Below the pieces are notes generated by a model that saw nothing but the letters and a program-made list of their open reading frames with translations, was not told where the DNA came from and ran no database searches. The position numbers were made by a program, and so were the translations under genes. Shown here in pieces: positions 1 through 8,653 of a stretch of 23,645 bases of DNA. The DNA lies in NCBI GenBank assembly GCA_910587195.1, contig CAJUKL010000036.1:1-23645 (forward strand). Direction: 5' to 3'. This DNA is from an uncultured Clostridia bacterium. GTDB lineage: Bacteria; Bacillota; Clostridia; Lachnospirales; Anaerotignaceae. Numbering within the stretch: position 1 is the first letter of the stretch; every line of letters begins with the position of its first letter.

Positions 1-172
1 CTTGACCTTAAACTTTTCCTTTTGCACACGGAACAGAACAAATTTTTGACCACTGATGTTCCGTTGTCGTTCATCTACAACAACCATTCCACTCCAACAC
101 ACGGCAGCAAAACGAAGTTTTGCACAAAGTTCTTTGCTTACTTTCTTTCAAGAAAGTAAGTCAAGAAAGCGT
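1..172 (-). repeat. Hairpin-train repeat, copy A (left part, cut by window edge)
   Basis: Read on the minus strand, the element starts at the shared edge ACGCTTTCTTGA (161-172). It continues with a perfect 11-bp hairpin (arms 137-147 and 150-160, loop TC) and a 7-bp hairpin GCAAAAC-GAA-GTTTTGC (107-123). A conserved core follows, including AACGACAACGGA (rc of about 58-72), and it leaves the window at the GGTCAAG motif. The same modules in the same order occur at 14183, 16936 and 23030. The element edge supplies the last codons and stop of the histidine kinase gene. No coding sequence is supported inside it. Confidence 0.85.
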
Positions 173-2365
173 CGTTGACCAAATAGGCATCATGACGATT
201 GCCTTGAATAAATCCCCGTCAATGTTGATTTCAAAACTACCATCTTGTATTTCAGAAAGACTTTTTGCAATCGATAAACCTAAACCAGAACCTTCTGTTG
301 TTCGGGATACATCACCTCGCACAAAACGGTCTAATAATTGGTCAGGTGTAACATCAATGGAAGCAGCAGAAATATTTTTGATAATTAATACCCCCATATC
401 ATCCATTTTAAAAATGTCCACATAAACACGAGAATTAGGCATAGCATATTTAATTACATTAGAAATTAAATTTTCTAAAATTCTCCACATATGTCTGCCA
501 TCTGCATAAACATTTGTTTCTTCTTCACAATTAATTTTTACTATCAAACCAGCCTTTTCTATTTTTTCCTCTAATTCTCCCATTGCTTGTATCAACAGCA
601 TTTTTAAATTGATTTTTTCTTTTGTTACTGTTAAATTTCCACTGGAGGCCTTGCTTGCTTCAATTAAATCTTCAATCAACTGCTTTAAACGATAAGACTT
701 GTCATGCAATACCGTTACAAATTCCTTTGCTTTCTCATTTTCTAATTCTTCTTTTTTTAATAAATCTGCATAAGTAATAATAGAAGTCAAAGGTGTTTTT
801 AAATCGTGAGATACATTTGTAATCAATTCTGCTTTCATTCTTTCGCCTTTTACAGCTTCCTGCACTGCACTTTTAAAGCCACTTTGAATATTTGCAACAT
901 CTTCTGCAAAATTTTTAAAAGAAGGAGTGATTTTTTTTACATCCAATTCATAAGCTAAATTTCCTTTGGAAATTTCTTTTGCAGAAATCATCACTTTTGT
1001 CAGAGAACCTAAAGCCCTAGCACATAATATAGCTGCAATCCCATTAAATAAAAGAATTGCTAAAATAAAAATTAAAATTAACATAGTCTTGTGATAAAGA
1101 ATTGCCGCTACTAAAATAACTGTCAAAAAACAATTTGCCATACCATAGCCGATTAGTAAAAAGACAATCCAGCCTCGAAAAGTTTTTCCACTAAACAAAT
1201 AGCTGATTTTTTGTAATATCATCGCTACCATTGTATTGCTAAAAAAACGTTTCCCTTTCATTTGTCTGGAAATGCTTGTCATAAAACTTAACCATACGGT
1301 ACTATATAATACAAACAGAGCACCCAGCAACGTAGAAAAGATATATGTCCACAAATAATAGGTGCTGTTATATAGTACAATGTTATAAAGCATAAGCAAT
1401 GCCACGCCTGCCAACAAATTAAATATCAAAAATAAAATAATGTGAACATCATTATAAATTCTGTCCACTACCATATATTCTATTTCTCCACCCCTTTCTT
1501 TTTGTCCTGCTACACGTACCAGATACAATAAAGAAGCCAAAATAGAAATACAAGCTAAAATTCCTACACCAATTAAAATAGGATAACTTCTCCGAATCAC
1601 ATAAAATTCTGCTTGTTCCGAGTAAAAAGCATCACCAGGTAAAAGGGGGTCCCGGATAGCAGCATAAAGTTTATAACCACTTTTTTCTAAAATATTATTG
1701 TGATATTCCATATAATACCCTAGTTTATCAATGGAAAAGCCACCTTCTAATATAATACTTCTTTCCATTTCAGAAATTCCATCTTTCGAAATATTCCCCG
1801 CAACCTTTATTCCATTTTTATCTTCTAAATAGTAAAAAAAGTTTTCATAATCATTAATTTCTCTTTTCATGCTGCGGTAAGATTCCAACTGATTTTGTAT
1901 ATACATATTTCGATATTGTGCAAGTCGTGTTTCCACCAACATTTTATATTCTTCAAAATTATCTTTTAAATTTTCCGGAATTTCATTTTTGATAATTAAA
2001 CCATCATAAGTATCATTTACTTCTGTGCTTTGTGTAATAATACCATCTATAACATTATAATAATTTTTGAAACTCGTCAATAAATCTTCTCTTGAAATAT
2101 TGGTACCTGCTTCTATATTTTTTTCATCACCATAATAAATGGAAACATACACCACATCGCTGACTAATTTATTAAAACGCAGCCTAAAATTTTCTGTTTC
2201 ATAATAATTATTGGTACCAACTGCTTGATAATGCCAATTTTGACTGATATTTACAAAAATCATACTGGCAAGATAAACTGCTAACACGCTGACAAAATAA
2301 ATAATTGCTGCAAAAATCTTTGTTCTAGTCAAATATTGTCTAGTTTTTTTCGATTTTGTAGCCAA
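161..2365 (-). CDS. Polytopic sensor histidine kinase
   Basis: 734-residue membrane histidine kinase, the sensor partner of the response regulator just upstream. TM1 is at about 15-38, followed by a large predicted extracytoplasmic region (39-259). Five more hydrophobic segments lie at about 260-284, 308-330, 338-362, 399-423 and 427-450. A HAMP-like linker precedes the H-box VSHDLKTPLTS, with phospho-acceptor His520. The N-box ENLISNVIKYA (631-641), an F-box-like DRFVRGD (679-685) and the G2 box GSGLGLSIAKSL (692-703) are present. The usual DxGxG G1 box is replaced by LIIKNIS; I recall this from some clostridial kinases. The start is TTG (2363-2365), 26 bp inside the regulator gene, with AAAGGTGG upstream, which implies translational coupling. 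The last codons lie in a repeat element. The signal sensed cannot be read from the sequence. Confidence 0.9.
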   Translation of the reverse strand: MATKSKKTRQYLTRTKIFAAIIYFVSVLAVYLASMIFVNISQNWHYQAVGTNNYYETENFRLRFNKLVSDVVYVSIYYGDEKNIEAGTNISREDLLTSFKNYYNVIDGIITQSTEVNDTYDGLIIKNEIPENLKDNFEEYKMLVETRLAQYRNMYIQNQLESYRSMKREINDYENFFYYLEDKNGIKVAGNISKDGISEMERSIILEGGFSIDKLGYYMEYHNNILEKSGYKLYAAIRDPLLPGDAFYSEQAEFYVIRRSYPILIGVGILACISILASLLYLVRVAGQKERGGEIEYMVVDRIYNDVHIILFLIFNLLAGVALLMLYNIVLYNSTYYLWTYIFSTLLGALFVLYSTVWLSFMTSISRQMKGKRFFSNTMVAMILQKISYLFSGKTFRGWIVFLLIGYGMANCFLTVILVAAILYHKTMLILIFILAILLFNGIAAILCARALGSLTKVMISAKEISKGNLAYELDVKKITPSFKNFAEDVANIQSGFKSAVQEAVKGERMKAELITNVSHDLKTPLTSIITYADLLKKEELENEKAKEFVTVLHDKSYRLKQLIEDLIEASKASSGNLTVTKEKINLKMLLIQAMGELEEKIEKAGLIVKINCEEETNVYADGRHMWRILENLISNVIKYAMPNSRVYVDIFKMDDMGVLIIKNISAASIDVTPDQLLDRFVRGDVSRTTEGSGLGLSIAKSLSEIQDGSFEINIDGDLFKAIVMMPIWSTTLS

Positions 2366-3041
2366 TTCCCCACACCACCTTTAAATATCTTGGCTCTTTT
2401 GGATTGATTTCAATTTTTTCTCTAATTCTTCGAATATGTACAGAAACAGTATTTTCCGGTGCAAAAGAAAGTTCTTTCCAAACGCTTTCATAAATTTGGT
2501 CAATGGAATATACTTTTCCAGCATTTTCCATCAGAAGTTGTAAAATACCATATTCTGTAGCCGTTAATTTTACTTTTTCTCCTTCTACCCGTACTTCTTT
2601 GGCATCTTTGTCTAATTCCAGACCACCAATCTTTATAGTATTACTTTTTTCTGCAATACTTCCTAATGTGGTATATCTTCTCATTTGACTTTTTACTCTT
2701 GCTAAAAGCTCTAATGGATTAAATGGTTTTGTAATGTAATCATCTGCGCCAAAATTTAACCCTAATATTTTATCTGTATCTTCTGACTTTGCAGATAAAA
2801 TAATAATTGGTATATTTAACCGTTCCCTAATTTTAATAGTTGCATTTAAACCATCTAATTTAGGCATCATAATATCTAAAAGAATTAAATGAATTTCATT
2901 TTCCTCCAAAGCTTGCAAAGCTTCCTCACCATCATAGGCTTTGATAATATTATAATTTTCTTGTTTTAAATAAATTTCAATGGCATCCACAATAGATTTT
3001 TCATCATCACATACCAATATATTAAATTTTTCCATGTCCAT
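2340..3041 (-). CDS. OmpR/PhoB-family response regulator
   Basis: 233-residue DNA-binding response regulator, first gene of a two-gene operon with the kinase that overlaps its 3' end. The receiver domain (about 1-120) has the acidic pair Asp12-Asp13, phospho-acceptor Asp56 in LLDIMMPKLDG and the conserved Lys105 in DYITKPF. The C-terminal winged helix (about 132-233) includes LTATEYGILQLL and the recognition region ENTVSVHIRRIREKIE, ending in VWGIGYKIEKN. The ATG at 3039-3041 is chosen because AGGAGG sits 9 nt upstream; a frame-open ATG 10 codons earlier (3071) has no such site. Two direct TACACTAAT repeats near the promoter could be its own operators (inference). Confidence 0.93.
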   Translation of the reverse strand: MDMEKFNILVCDDEKSIVDAIEIYLKQENYNIIKAYDGEEALQALEENEIHLILLDIMMPKLDGLNATIKIRERLNIPIIILSAKSEDTDKILGLNFGADDYITKPFNPLELLARVKSQMRRYTTLGSIAEKSNTIKIGGLELDKDAKEVRVEGEKVKLTATEYGILQLLMENAGKVYSIDQIYESVWKELSFAPENTVSVHIRRIREKIEINPKEPRYLKVVWGIGYKIEKN

Positions 3042-3085
3042 AAAGCAACCCCTCCTAAACTCTTTTTTCACCTTCTTACACTAAT

Positions 3086-3114
3086 ATTAAAACACCCTAC
3101 ACTAATAATAGCAA
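3086..3114 (-). promoter_or_regulatory. Putative sigma-A promoter of the two-component operon
   Basis: On the minus strand TTGCTA (3109-3114) and TTTAAT (3086-3091) are separated by 17 bp, about 45 bp upstream of the regulator start. Both hexamers are imperfect. Direct repeats TACACTAAT (plus strand, 3077-3085 and 3098-3106, 21 bp apart) overlap the spacer and the start region. Confidence 0.4.
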
Positions 3115-3149
3115 TATAAAATTACAAATTATAAAATAATTCTCTTAAG

Positions 3150-3218
3150 AAATTCTTACACTTTCTTAAAAGAAATCATAAGAACTTTTTTGCTAGCCGA
3201 AATGAAAGTGTAGACAAG
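3150..3218 (+). repeat. Decayed copy of the hairpin-train repeat (left end)
   Basis: The run CTTACACTTTCTTAAAAGAA, then ATAAGAACTTTTTTGC and CCGAAATGAAAGTGTAGACAA, matches the left end of the copy at 14183: CTTACTTTCTTGAAAGAAAG, then GCAAAGAACTTTTGTGC, then CCGAAACGAAGTGTAGACAA. The order is the same, but the copy is diverged and shortened. It shares the GTGTAGACAA variant only with the 14183 copy. Confidence 0.5.
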
Positions 3219-3239
3219 ACAAAAAGAAGGGAATACTCT

Positions 3240-3392
3240 ATAAAAGTAGACAAAGAAAAAACAGAACTCATTCTTAATATTATAGAAAAAACAAGCAAAA
3301 AATCGAATAAAAAATTACAAGCTAAATGCTTTTCTCCTACTCTTTTAGAGATAGGGTGTTATGCTTCCCTTTTCTATATGTATCTCAAATAA
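3240..3392 (+). pseudogene. Possible decayed small ORF with ATA in start position
   Basis: A 50-codon open frame ends at TAA 3390-3392. It has an AAGAAGG ribosome-site match 9 nt upstream of an ATA codon (3240-3242), but no ATG, GTG or TTG start. The predicted peptide is Lys-rich at first and ends in a short hydrophobic stretch (CYASLFYMYLK). The frame stays open upstream back to about 3131, again without a start. I recognise no family. It may be a gene remnant, a rare-start small gene or chance in AT-rich DNA. Its end runs into the terminator of the convergent V-ATPase operon. Confidence 0.2.
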
Positions 3393-3423
3393 AAAAAGAA
3401 GGCATCACAAAGAATACCTCCTT
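3391..3423 (-). terminator. Rho-independent terminator of the V-ATPase operon
   Basis: On the minus strand an 11-bp stem (AAGGAGGTATT with GATGCCTTCTT, three G-T wobbles) has a 6-nt loop and is followed by seven Ts. It lies about 75 bp beyond the stop of ntpD. Confidence 0.8.
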
Positions 3424-3496
3424 TTCTCATTTCATACCATCGTATTTATAGTAAAACTGTAGTAATATATGATATGAAACAGTTCTAAAAACAATA

Positions 3497-4174
3497 TTAT
3501 GCTTGCTGTAAAGCCTTATCTTTCAATCTTCTTTCTTCAATGGCTTTTTTCGCTATCATGTCCTTTACCTTCATCAATCTTGTTGTGCTTGCTCTATCAT
3601 TTTCTTCCAACTTCATAGAAATATATTTAATCGTTTCCTCATAATTTGGAATCATGACATTTTCAAGTGCATTAACCCTTCTTCTAGTTTTTTCAATTTC
3701 CTGCGCCAAAAGTTGAGCTGTTTTTTCACTTTCTGCCAAACGGAGTAAAGGCTGCATAGCATCAGAAAAGGATTCCATTGCGCTGTCTAACTCTCCAGAA
3801 GTAAAAGCAAGACCATAAGGATAGATGTCTGATTGATTATCTTCTGTTTTAAAATCAAATACAGGCACATTAACACTCATAATATTTTTTACAGAAACGT
3901 CTACTGCAACAGACTGTTTTGGCATCATCAAAGCTTCTCCTAAAAATTCTTGACTTAATACTGCTCTAGCAATAATAAAGTTTTTATAGGCACCATCAAG
4001 AGCTTTTTCAGCTTCCTCTCTCAATCGTTTATTTTCTTTGACGATATCCAAAAACTGCTTCATTAATTCATCTAATTTGTCTTTCAACAATTTGTGACCT
4101 CTGATAGCTGTTTTTAACTGTCTTTTGAGACGTGTCATTTCCATACGGGTTGGATTTACATTTAATTTTGCCAC
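3497..4174 (-). CDS. ntpD: V-type ATP synthase/ATPase subunit D
   Basis: 225-residue central-shaft subunit (gamma-like) that couples ATP hydrolysis in the A3B3 head to rotation of the membrane ring. The N-terminus has the family-typical NVNPTRMEMTRLKRQLKTA pattern. Long Lys/Glu-rich helices at both ends (about 10-75 and 140-215) form the antiparallel coiled coil, with a shorter globular part between. Its length is normal. The start is GTG (4172-4174) with GGGAG upstream; the gene begins 6 bp after ntpB and is the last gene of the operon before the terminator at 3391-3423. Confidence 0.95.
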   Translation of the reverse strand: MAKLNVNPTRMEMTRLKRQLKTAIRGHKLLKDKLDELMKQFLDIVKENKRLREEAEKALDGAYKNFIIARAVLSQEFLGEALMMPKQSVAVDVSVKNIMSVNVPVFDFKTEDNQSDIYPYGLAFTSGELDSAMESFSDAMQPLLRLAESEKTAQLLAQEIEKTRRRVNALENVMIPNYEETIKYISMKLEENDRASTTRLMKVKDMIAKKAIEERRLKDKALQQA

Positions 4175-4180
4175 AGTTCA

Positions 4181-5557
4181 TCACTCTCCCTCTGGCAAAT
4201 ATTTCTCCAAATACTCGTCACGAATACGTTTTAATTCACTCTTAGGCAACATTCTAAGCAATTTCCAGCCAACTTCCAAAGTTTGCTCAATGGTTCTGTC
4301 TGTTTTAAAGCCCTGAGAAACATATTCATTTTCAAATTCTGTTGCAAATTTTGCATACAGCAAGTCAACATCAGAAAGGGCAGATTCACCAAGAATTGCC
4401 ATCAATTCTTTTGCATCTTTTCCTCTAGAATAAGCTGCAAATAACTGATTCATGGTATCCGCATGATCCTCTCTTGTTTTGCCCTTACCAATTCCTTTAT
4501 CTTTCAAACGGGAAAGGGAAGGCATAACGTCAACTGGAGGTTCCACACCTTTTTTATACAAATCTCTTGTCAAAATAATCTGACCTTCTGTAATATATCC
4601 TGTCAAGTCAGGAATAGGGTGTGTTTTATCTTCTTCTGGCATGGTCAGAATAGGAATCATTGTAATAGAGCCTTCTTTTCCTTTCATTCTTCCAGCTCTT
4701 TCATACATGGTTGCTAAGTCTGTATACAAGTATCCAGGGTAACCTCTACGACCAGGTACTTCTTTTTTTGCCGCAGAAATTTCACGCAATGCTTCTGCAT
4801 AGTTTGTAATATCTGTAATAATAACCAATACGTGCATACCTTGTTCAAAGGCAAGATATTCTGCTGCTGTCAATGCCATTTTTGGGGTAGAAATACGTTC
4901 TACCGCAGGGTCATTGGCAAGGTTTACAAACACAACAGAACGGTCAATGGCACCTGTTGCTTTAAAGTCATTAATAAAGAATTCTGCATCTTCAAAGGTA
5001 ATACCAACCGCAGCAAATACAACGGCAAATTTAGAATCTGTACCACGTACTTTTGCCTGTCTAGCAATCTGTACCGCTAAATTTGCATGAGGTAAACCAG
5101 CAGCAGAGAAAATAGGCAATTTTTGTCCTCTAACCAATGTATTTAATCCATCAATGGCAGAAACACCCGTTTGAATAAATTCCGCAGGATATTCTCTTGC
5201 AGCAGGGTTAATAGGGGCACCATTTACATCAAGACGTTTTTCTGGAATAATTTCAGGACCACCATCAATAGGTTTTCCCATACCACTAAAAACACGACCT
5301 AGAATATCAGGAGAAACACCAAAGTCAAGGCTTTTGCCTAAAAAACGCACCTTACTTTCGGAAAGATTGATGCCTGTTGCACTTTCAAAAAGCTGTACTA
5401 ATGCATTATCTCCATTTACTTCCAAAACTTTACATCTTCTGATTTCCCCATTAGAAAGCTCAATTTCACCAAGCTCATCATATTTTACATTTTCAACACC
5501 AGTAACTACCATAAGAGGGCCGGCTACTTCTTGAATACTTTTATATTCTTTTATCAT
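4181..5557 (-). CDS. ntpB: V-type ATPase subunit B (non-catalytic)
   Basis: 458-residue regulatory nucleotide-site subunit of the A3B3 hexamer. It has the N-terminal beta-barrel (about 1-75) and the alpha/beta nucleotide-binding fold. In place of the P-loop it has the degenerate FSAAGLPHANLAVQIARQA typical of B subunits. VVFAAVGITFEDAEFF, FVNLANDPAVERISTPKMAL and ITNYAEALREIS are conserved B-family blocks. Its ATG overlaps the ntpA stop in an ATGA (5554-5557), which indicates translational coupling and fits 1:1 A:B stoichiometry. Confidence 0.97.
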   Translation of the reverse strand: MIKEYKSIQEVAGPLMVVTGVENVKYDELGEIELSNGEIRRCKVLEVNGDNALVQLFESATGINLSESKVRFLGKSLDFGVSPDILGRVFSGMGKPIDGGPEIIPEKRLDVNGAPINPAAREYPAEFIQTGVSAIDGLNTLVRGQKLPIFSAAGLPHANLAVQIARQAKVRGTDSKFAVVFAAVGITFEDAEFFINDFKATGAIDRSVVFVNLANDPAVERISTPKMALTAAEYLAFEQGMHVLVIITDITNYAEALREISAAKKEVPGRRGYPGYLYTDLATMYERAGRMKGKEGSITMIPILTMPEEDKTHPIPDLTGYITEGQIILTRDLYKKGVEPPVDVMPSLSRLKDKGIGKGKTREDHADTMNQLFAAYSRGKDAKELMAILGESALSDVDLLYAKFATEFENEYVSQGFKTDRTIEQTLEVGWKLLRMLPKSELKRIRDEYLEKYLPEGE

Positions 5558-7329
5558 AATTCCTCAGCCCCTTTCTTAATCAAGTCATCTACCTCTGTTT
5601 GTATATCTTTTTCAATTTCATCATATGCCTTATCTACATTTTCTTCTTCTACATATTTTGCACGACCGATTCTTTCAATGACAGGTAGCTTTGTAATTTT
5701 TGTAATAGAAATGCCTTGCGCAATCGCTTCTCCAGCAATTCTATGGAATTCTAATATCAACCTTAACATTCTGTATTGTTTATGCAAAGAGGTATAGGTG
5801 TCAACTTCATGGAAAGAGTTTTGATGCAAGAAGTCCTCACGAATAGAGCGAGAAGTTTCTAATATCAATCTATCACTATGAGAAAGGGAATCCACACCAA
5901 CCAACTGCACAATTTCCTGCAATTCTGCTTCTGTCTGAAGCAATTTCATTGCTTCTTGTCTTTGCGCTGCAAAATGTTCTTCTACATTTTTATTTGTCCA
6001 AACGTCAACCTTATCTTGATATAAGGAATAACTTGTCAACCAGTTAATCGCTGGAAAATGACGTTTATAAGCCAAGGAAGCATCCAAGCCCCAGAATACT
6101 TTTACAATACGAAGTGTTGCCTGTGAAACTGGTTCAGAGGTATCACCACCAGGAGGTGAAACCGCACCAATCGCTGTCAAAGTTCCCATTCTACCTTCAT
6201 TTCCTAAGCAAACTACTCTACCTGCTCTTTCATAGAATTGTGCTAAACGGCTTCCCAAATAAGCAGGGTAACCTTCTTCACCAGGCATTTCTTCCAAACG
6301 TCCGGACATTTCACGCAATGCCTCTGCCCAACGAGAAGTGGAATCTGCCATCAACGCAACACTATAGCCCATATCTCTAAAGAACTCTGCAATCGTAATA
6401 CCTGTATAAATAGATGCTTCACGAGCCGCAACAGGCATATCAGATGTATTTGCAATTAAAACGGTTCTCTGCATCAAAGATTCTCCTGTACGGGGGTCTT
6501 TTAATTCAGGGAACTCGTTTAAAACGTCTGTCATTTCGTTTCCACGTTCTCCACAACCAATATAAACAACGATGTCTGCATCAGCCCATTTTGCAAGCTG
6601 ATGTTGTGTTACTGTCTTACCGCTTCCGAATGGACCAGGAATTGCAGCAACACCACCTTTTGTAATTGGGAAAAAGGTATCAACAACTCTTTGTCCTGTT
6701 ACTAAAAGGGAGTCTGGAGATTGTTTTTCTTTATAAGGTCTTTCTTTACGAACAGGCCATTTTTGCATCATTGTAAGAGGAACATCTTCCCCTTTTTCAT
6801 TGGTGACAACACAAACCGTTTCTTCCACCGTAAAATCGCCCATATAAATTTCTTTTACTTTACCAGAAACACCATAAGGTACCATAATTTTACAGGTAAC
6901 AACAGCTGTTTCCTGCACAGTACCAATCACATCTCCTGCAACCACTTCATCACCAATATTTTTCACTGGTTCAAATTTCCATTTTGTTGTTCGATTCAAA
7001 GAGTCTACTTCAACCCCTCTTTGAATATTTGTTCCAGATACTTCATAAAGTTTTGCTAATGGTCTTTGGATTCCATCATAGATAGTAGAAATCAAACCGG
7101 GGCCAAGTTCAACACTCATAGGCATACCAAGTGAGATGACTTCTTCTCCCGGGCCAAGACCAGATGTTTCTTCATATACCTGTATGGAGGCATTTTCTCC
7201 ATGCATTTCAATAATTTCGCCAATCAAATGTTTTTCAGAAACACGAACAACGTCAAACATATTGGCTTCTCTCATGCCCTCTGCCACAACAAGAGGACCT
7301 GACACTTTTATGACTGTGCCTGTTTTCAT
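5554..7329 (-). CDS. ntpA: V-type ATPase catalytic subunit A
   Basis: Catalytic ATP-hydrolysing subunit, about 591 residues. In numbering from the upstream ATG at 7338, the P-loop GPFGSGKT is at 235-242, the GERGNEM block with the catalytic Glu at 263-269, and SRWAEALREMSGRLEEMPGEEG at about 335-356. The A-specific bulge (about 110-190) lies between barrel and P-loop. I choose the ATG at 7327-7329 (MKTGTVIKVSGPLVVAEGM) because GGGTGA lies about 9 nt upstream. The ATG three codons earlier would have that site almost on top of it. The gene follows ntpG by 25 bp and overlaps ntpB by 4 bp. Confidence 0.96.
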   Translation of the reverse strand: MKTGTVIKVSGPLVVAEGMREANMFDVVRVSEKHLIGEIIEMHGENASIQVYEETSGLGPGEEVISLGMPMSVELGPGLISTIYDGIQRPLAKLYEVSGTNIQRGVEVDSLNRTTKWKFEPVKNIGDEVVAGDVIGTVQETAVVTCKIMVPYGVSGKVKEIYMGDFTVEETVCVVTNEKGEDVPLTMMQKWPVRKERPYKEKQSPDSLLVTGQRVVDTFFPITKGGVAAIPGPFGSGKTVTQHQLAKWADADIVVYIGCGERGNEMTDVLNEFPELKDPRTGESLMQRTVLIANTSDMPVAAREASIYTGITIAEFFRDMGYSVALMADSTSRWAEALREMSGRLEEMPGEEGYPAYLGSRLAQFYERAGRVVCLGNEGRMGTLTAIGAVSPPGGDTSEPVSQATLRIVKVFWGLDASLAYKRHFPAINWLTSYSLYQDKVDVWTNKNVEEHFAAQRQEAMKLLQTEAELQEIVQLVGVDSLSHSDRLILETSRSIREDFLHQNSFHEVDTYTSLHKQYRMLRLILEFHRIAGEAIAQGISITKITKLPVIERIGRAKYVEEENVDKAYDEIEKDIQTEVDDLIKKGAEEL

Positions 7330-7354
7330 ATCTATCATTCACCCACATTCTATT

Positions 7355-7672
7355 TTATTCACTAAACAAGATGTCTGCACCAATCGCACGTTTTGCAGAT
7401 TCTCTCACTTCGTTCATACCAATTCCCATACTGCCACCGATACCCGGAATAATAATAATTGCTGGCAATCGGTTATCTTTATAACGTGCAATATATTCTT
7501 GTACTAAAAGACTTGCCTGCTCTGTGATGTATATAATAGCATATTCTTTTTCTACCAAATCTCTTATCGTTTTTTTAATTTCATCTGCTTCATAAGCGGG
7601 AAAAATATCAATGCCAAGTGCAAGAAAGCCCAAGACACTATCTTTGTCGCCTATGATACCAACTTTATACAT
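7355..7672 (-). CDS. ntpG: V-type ATPase subunit F (NtpG)
   Basis: 105-residue Rossmann-like central-stalk subunit that binds subunit D. It begins MYKVGIIGDKDSVLGFLALG, typical of the family, followed by EYAIIYITEQAS and the conserved PAIIIIPG segment (residue about 72). The ATG at 7670-7672 is preferred over an in-frame start 13 codons upstream: AAAGGGTG precedes it and the family begins here. It overlaps the end of ntpC by 8 bp. The name follows the E. hirae ntpFIKECGABD scheme; other schemes call it AtpF or AhaF. Confidence 0.93.
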   Translation of the reverse strand: MYKVGIIGDKDSVLGFLALGIDIFPAYEADEIKKTIRDLVEKEYAIIYITEQASLLVQEYIARYKDNRLPAIIIIPGIGGSMGIGMNEVRESAKRAIGADILFSE

Positions 7673-8642
7673 ATGCTTCTCGCACCCTTTCTTTGATAAT
7701 TTCACTGTCAATTTGGTTTAATTTACTTGTCAATATAATACGAACTGTTTTAATTTCTGATTCTTTTGCATACAGATACGCAATCAGTGGTTCTAAGGTT
7801 AATGCAATATATTTTGCTGATTTTACATAATCCATTAAAAAGTTATCACAAGTTTTTTCAAATTCTGTAAAGCCTTTTTCTTCTCCCACTTCAAAAATCT
7901 GACCGTATTTTGTCCCTTTAAACTGGTCAAGCGGATTATCGGTACCATATGCATTAAAAAATACAGATGAGGAAATTTCTCCACCCTCTACAAATACATT
8001 CATAAATGCGCCAAAGTCTTTATTCATATGTCGCATTCTGATAAAACTTTTTAAATTTGTCAAGTCACAAACCCTTGCCGTATAGCCTTTTACAAAATCG
8101 TTCTCTGATTCTTTTGCAGCTTGTGTCATTTGGCGAAAGGTTCCTCTATCTAAAGCAATATCAATCATTTGTCCACTTTGTGTTTTGCTATAAAGCTCCA
8201 AAGCTTCTTCAATTGCTTCGCCCATAACTTTTGGCAAATCTGTGTAATTTCTATCCAGAATGGACTGTTTTAGTTTTTCTACTGGTTCGGTACCGCCCTG
8301 TACAATATATTGCCTTCCATCAATTCCAGAAACTTCTTCTTTTAAAAGAACTTTCAAATTTTGATAGTCATTTTTATACAGAAAAATATTAATAAATTTT
8401 TCTTCCGGTACCAGTTCCCGTATGACTGCATAAGTTTTACTTAATTCAGCAGAAAGCACTTTTTCAAACTCTCTAGCATTTCCCTCTGGCACATTTTCAT
8501 AGCCATATTCTGCCAATGTTCGCAAGCAGCTATCAATTTCTTTTTCTTCTGCCATTTGATTTAATGTTTGTTTGCTTAGAAGGTTTTTTTCCAGCACACG
8601 AATCCGTGCCACAGCATAAGGATAAATTTTTTCTTCTGCCAT
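7665..8642 (-). CDS. ntpC: V-type ATPase subunit C (d-like socket)
   Basis: 325-residue funnel-shaped, all-helical subunit that sits on the proteolipid ring and receives the D/F shaft. The sequence is helix-rich with family-typical YPYAVARIRVLEKNLL at the start, YQNLKVLLKEE near 95 and LTNLKSFIRMR near 195. Length is slightly below the ~335-350 common in the family. AGGAGGGGG lies 4 nt before the ATG at 8640-8642. It lies 11 bp after ntpE and overlaps ntpG by 8 bp. Confidence 0.94.
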   Translation of the reverse strand: MAEEKIYPYAVARIRVLEKNLLSKQTLNQMAEEKEIDSCLRTLAEYGYENVPEGNAREFEKVLSAELSKTYAVIRELVPEEKFINIFLYKNDYQNLKVLLKEEVSGIDGRQYIVQGGTEPVEKLKQSILDRNYTDLPKVMGEAIEEALELYSKTQSGQMIDIALDRGTFRQMTQAAKESENDFVKGYTARVCDLTNLKSFIRMRHMNKDFGAFMNVFVEGGEISSSVFFNAYGTDNPLDQFKGTKYGQIFEVGEEKGFTEFEKTCDNFLMDYVKSAKYIALTLEPLIAYLYAKESEIKTVRIILTSKLNQIDSEIIKERVREAYV

Positions 8643-8653
8643 AATCCCCCTCC

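Noticed and set aside
4125..7507. Many 60-120 codon frames on the plus strand opposite ntpA, ntpB and ntpD
   Set aside because: They are antisense to highly conserved V-ATPase genes and have no ribosome sites or family signs.
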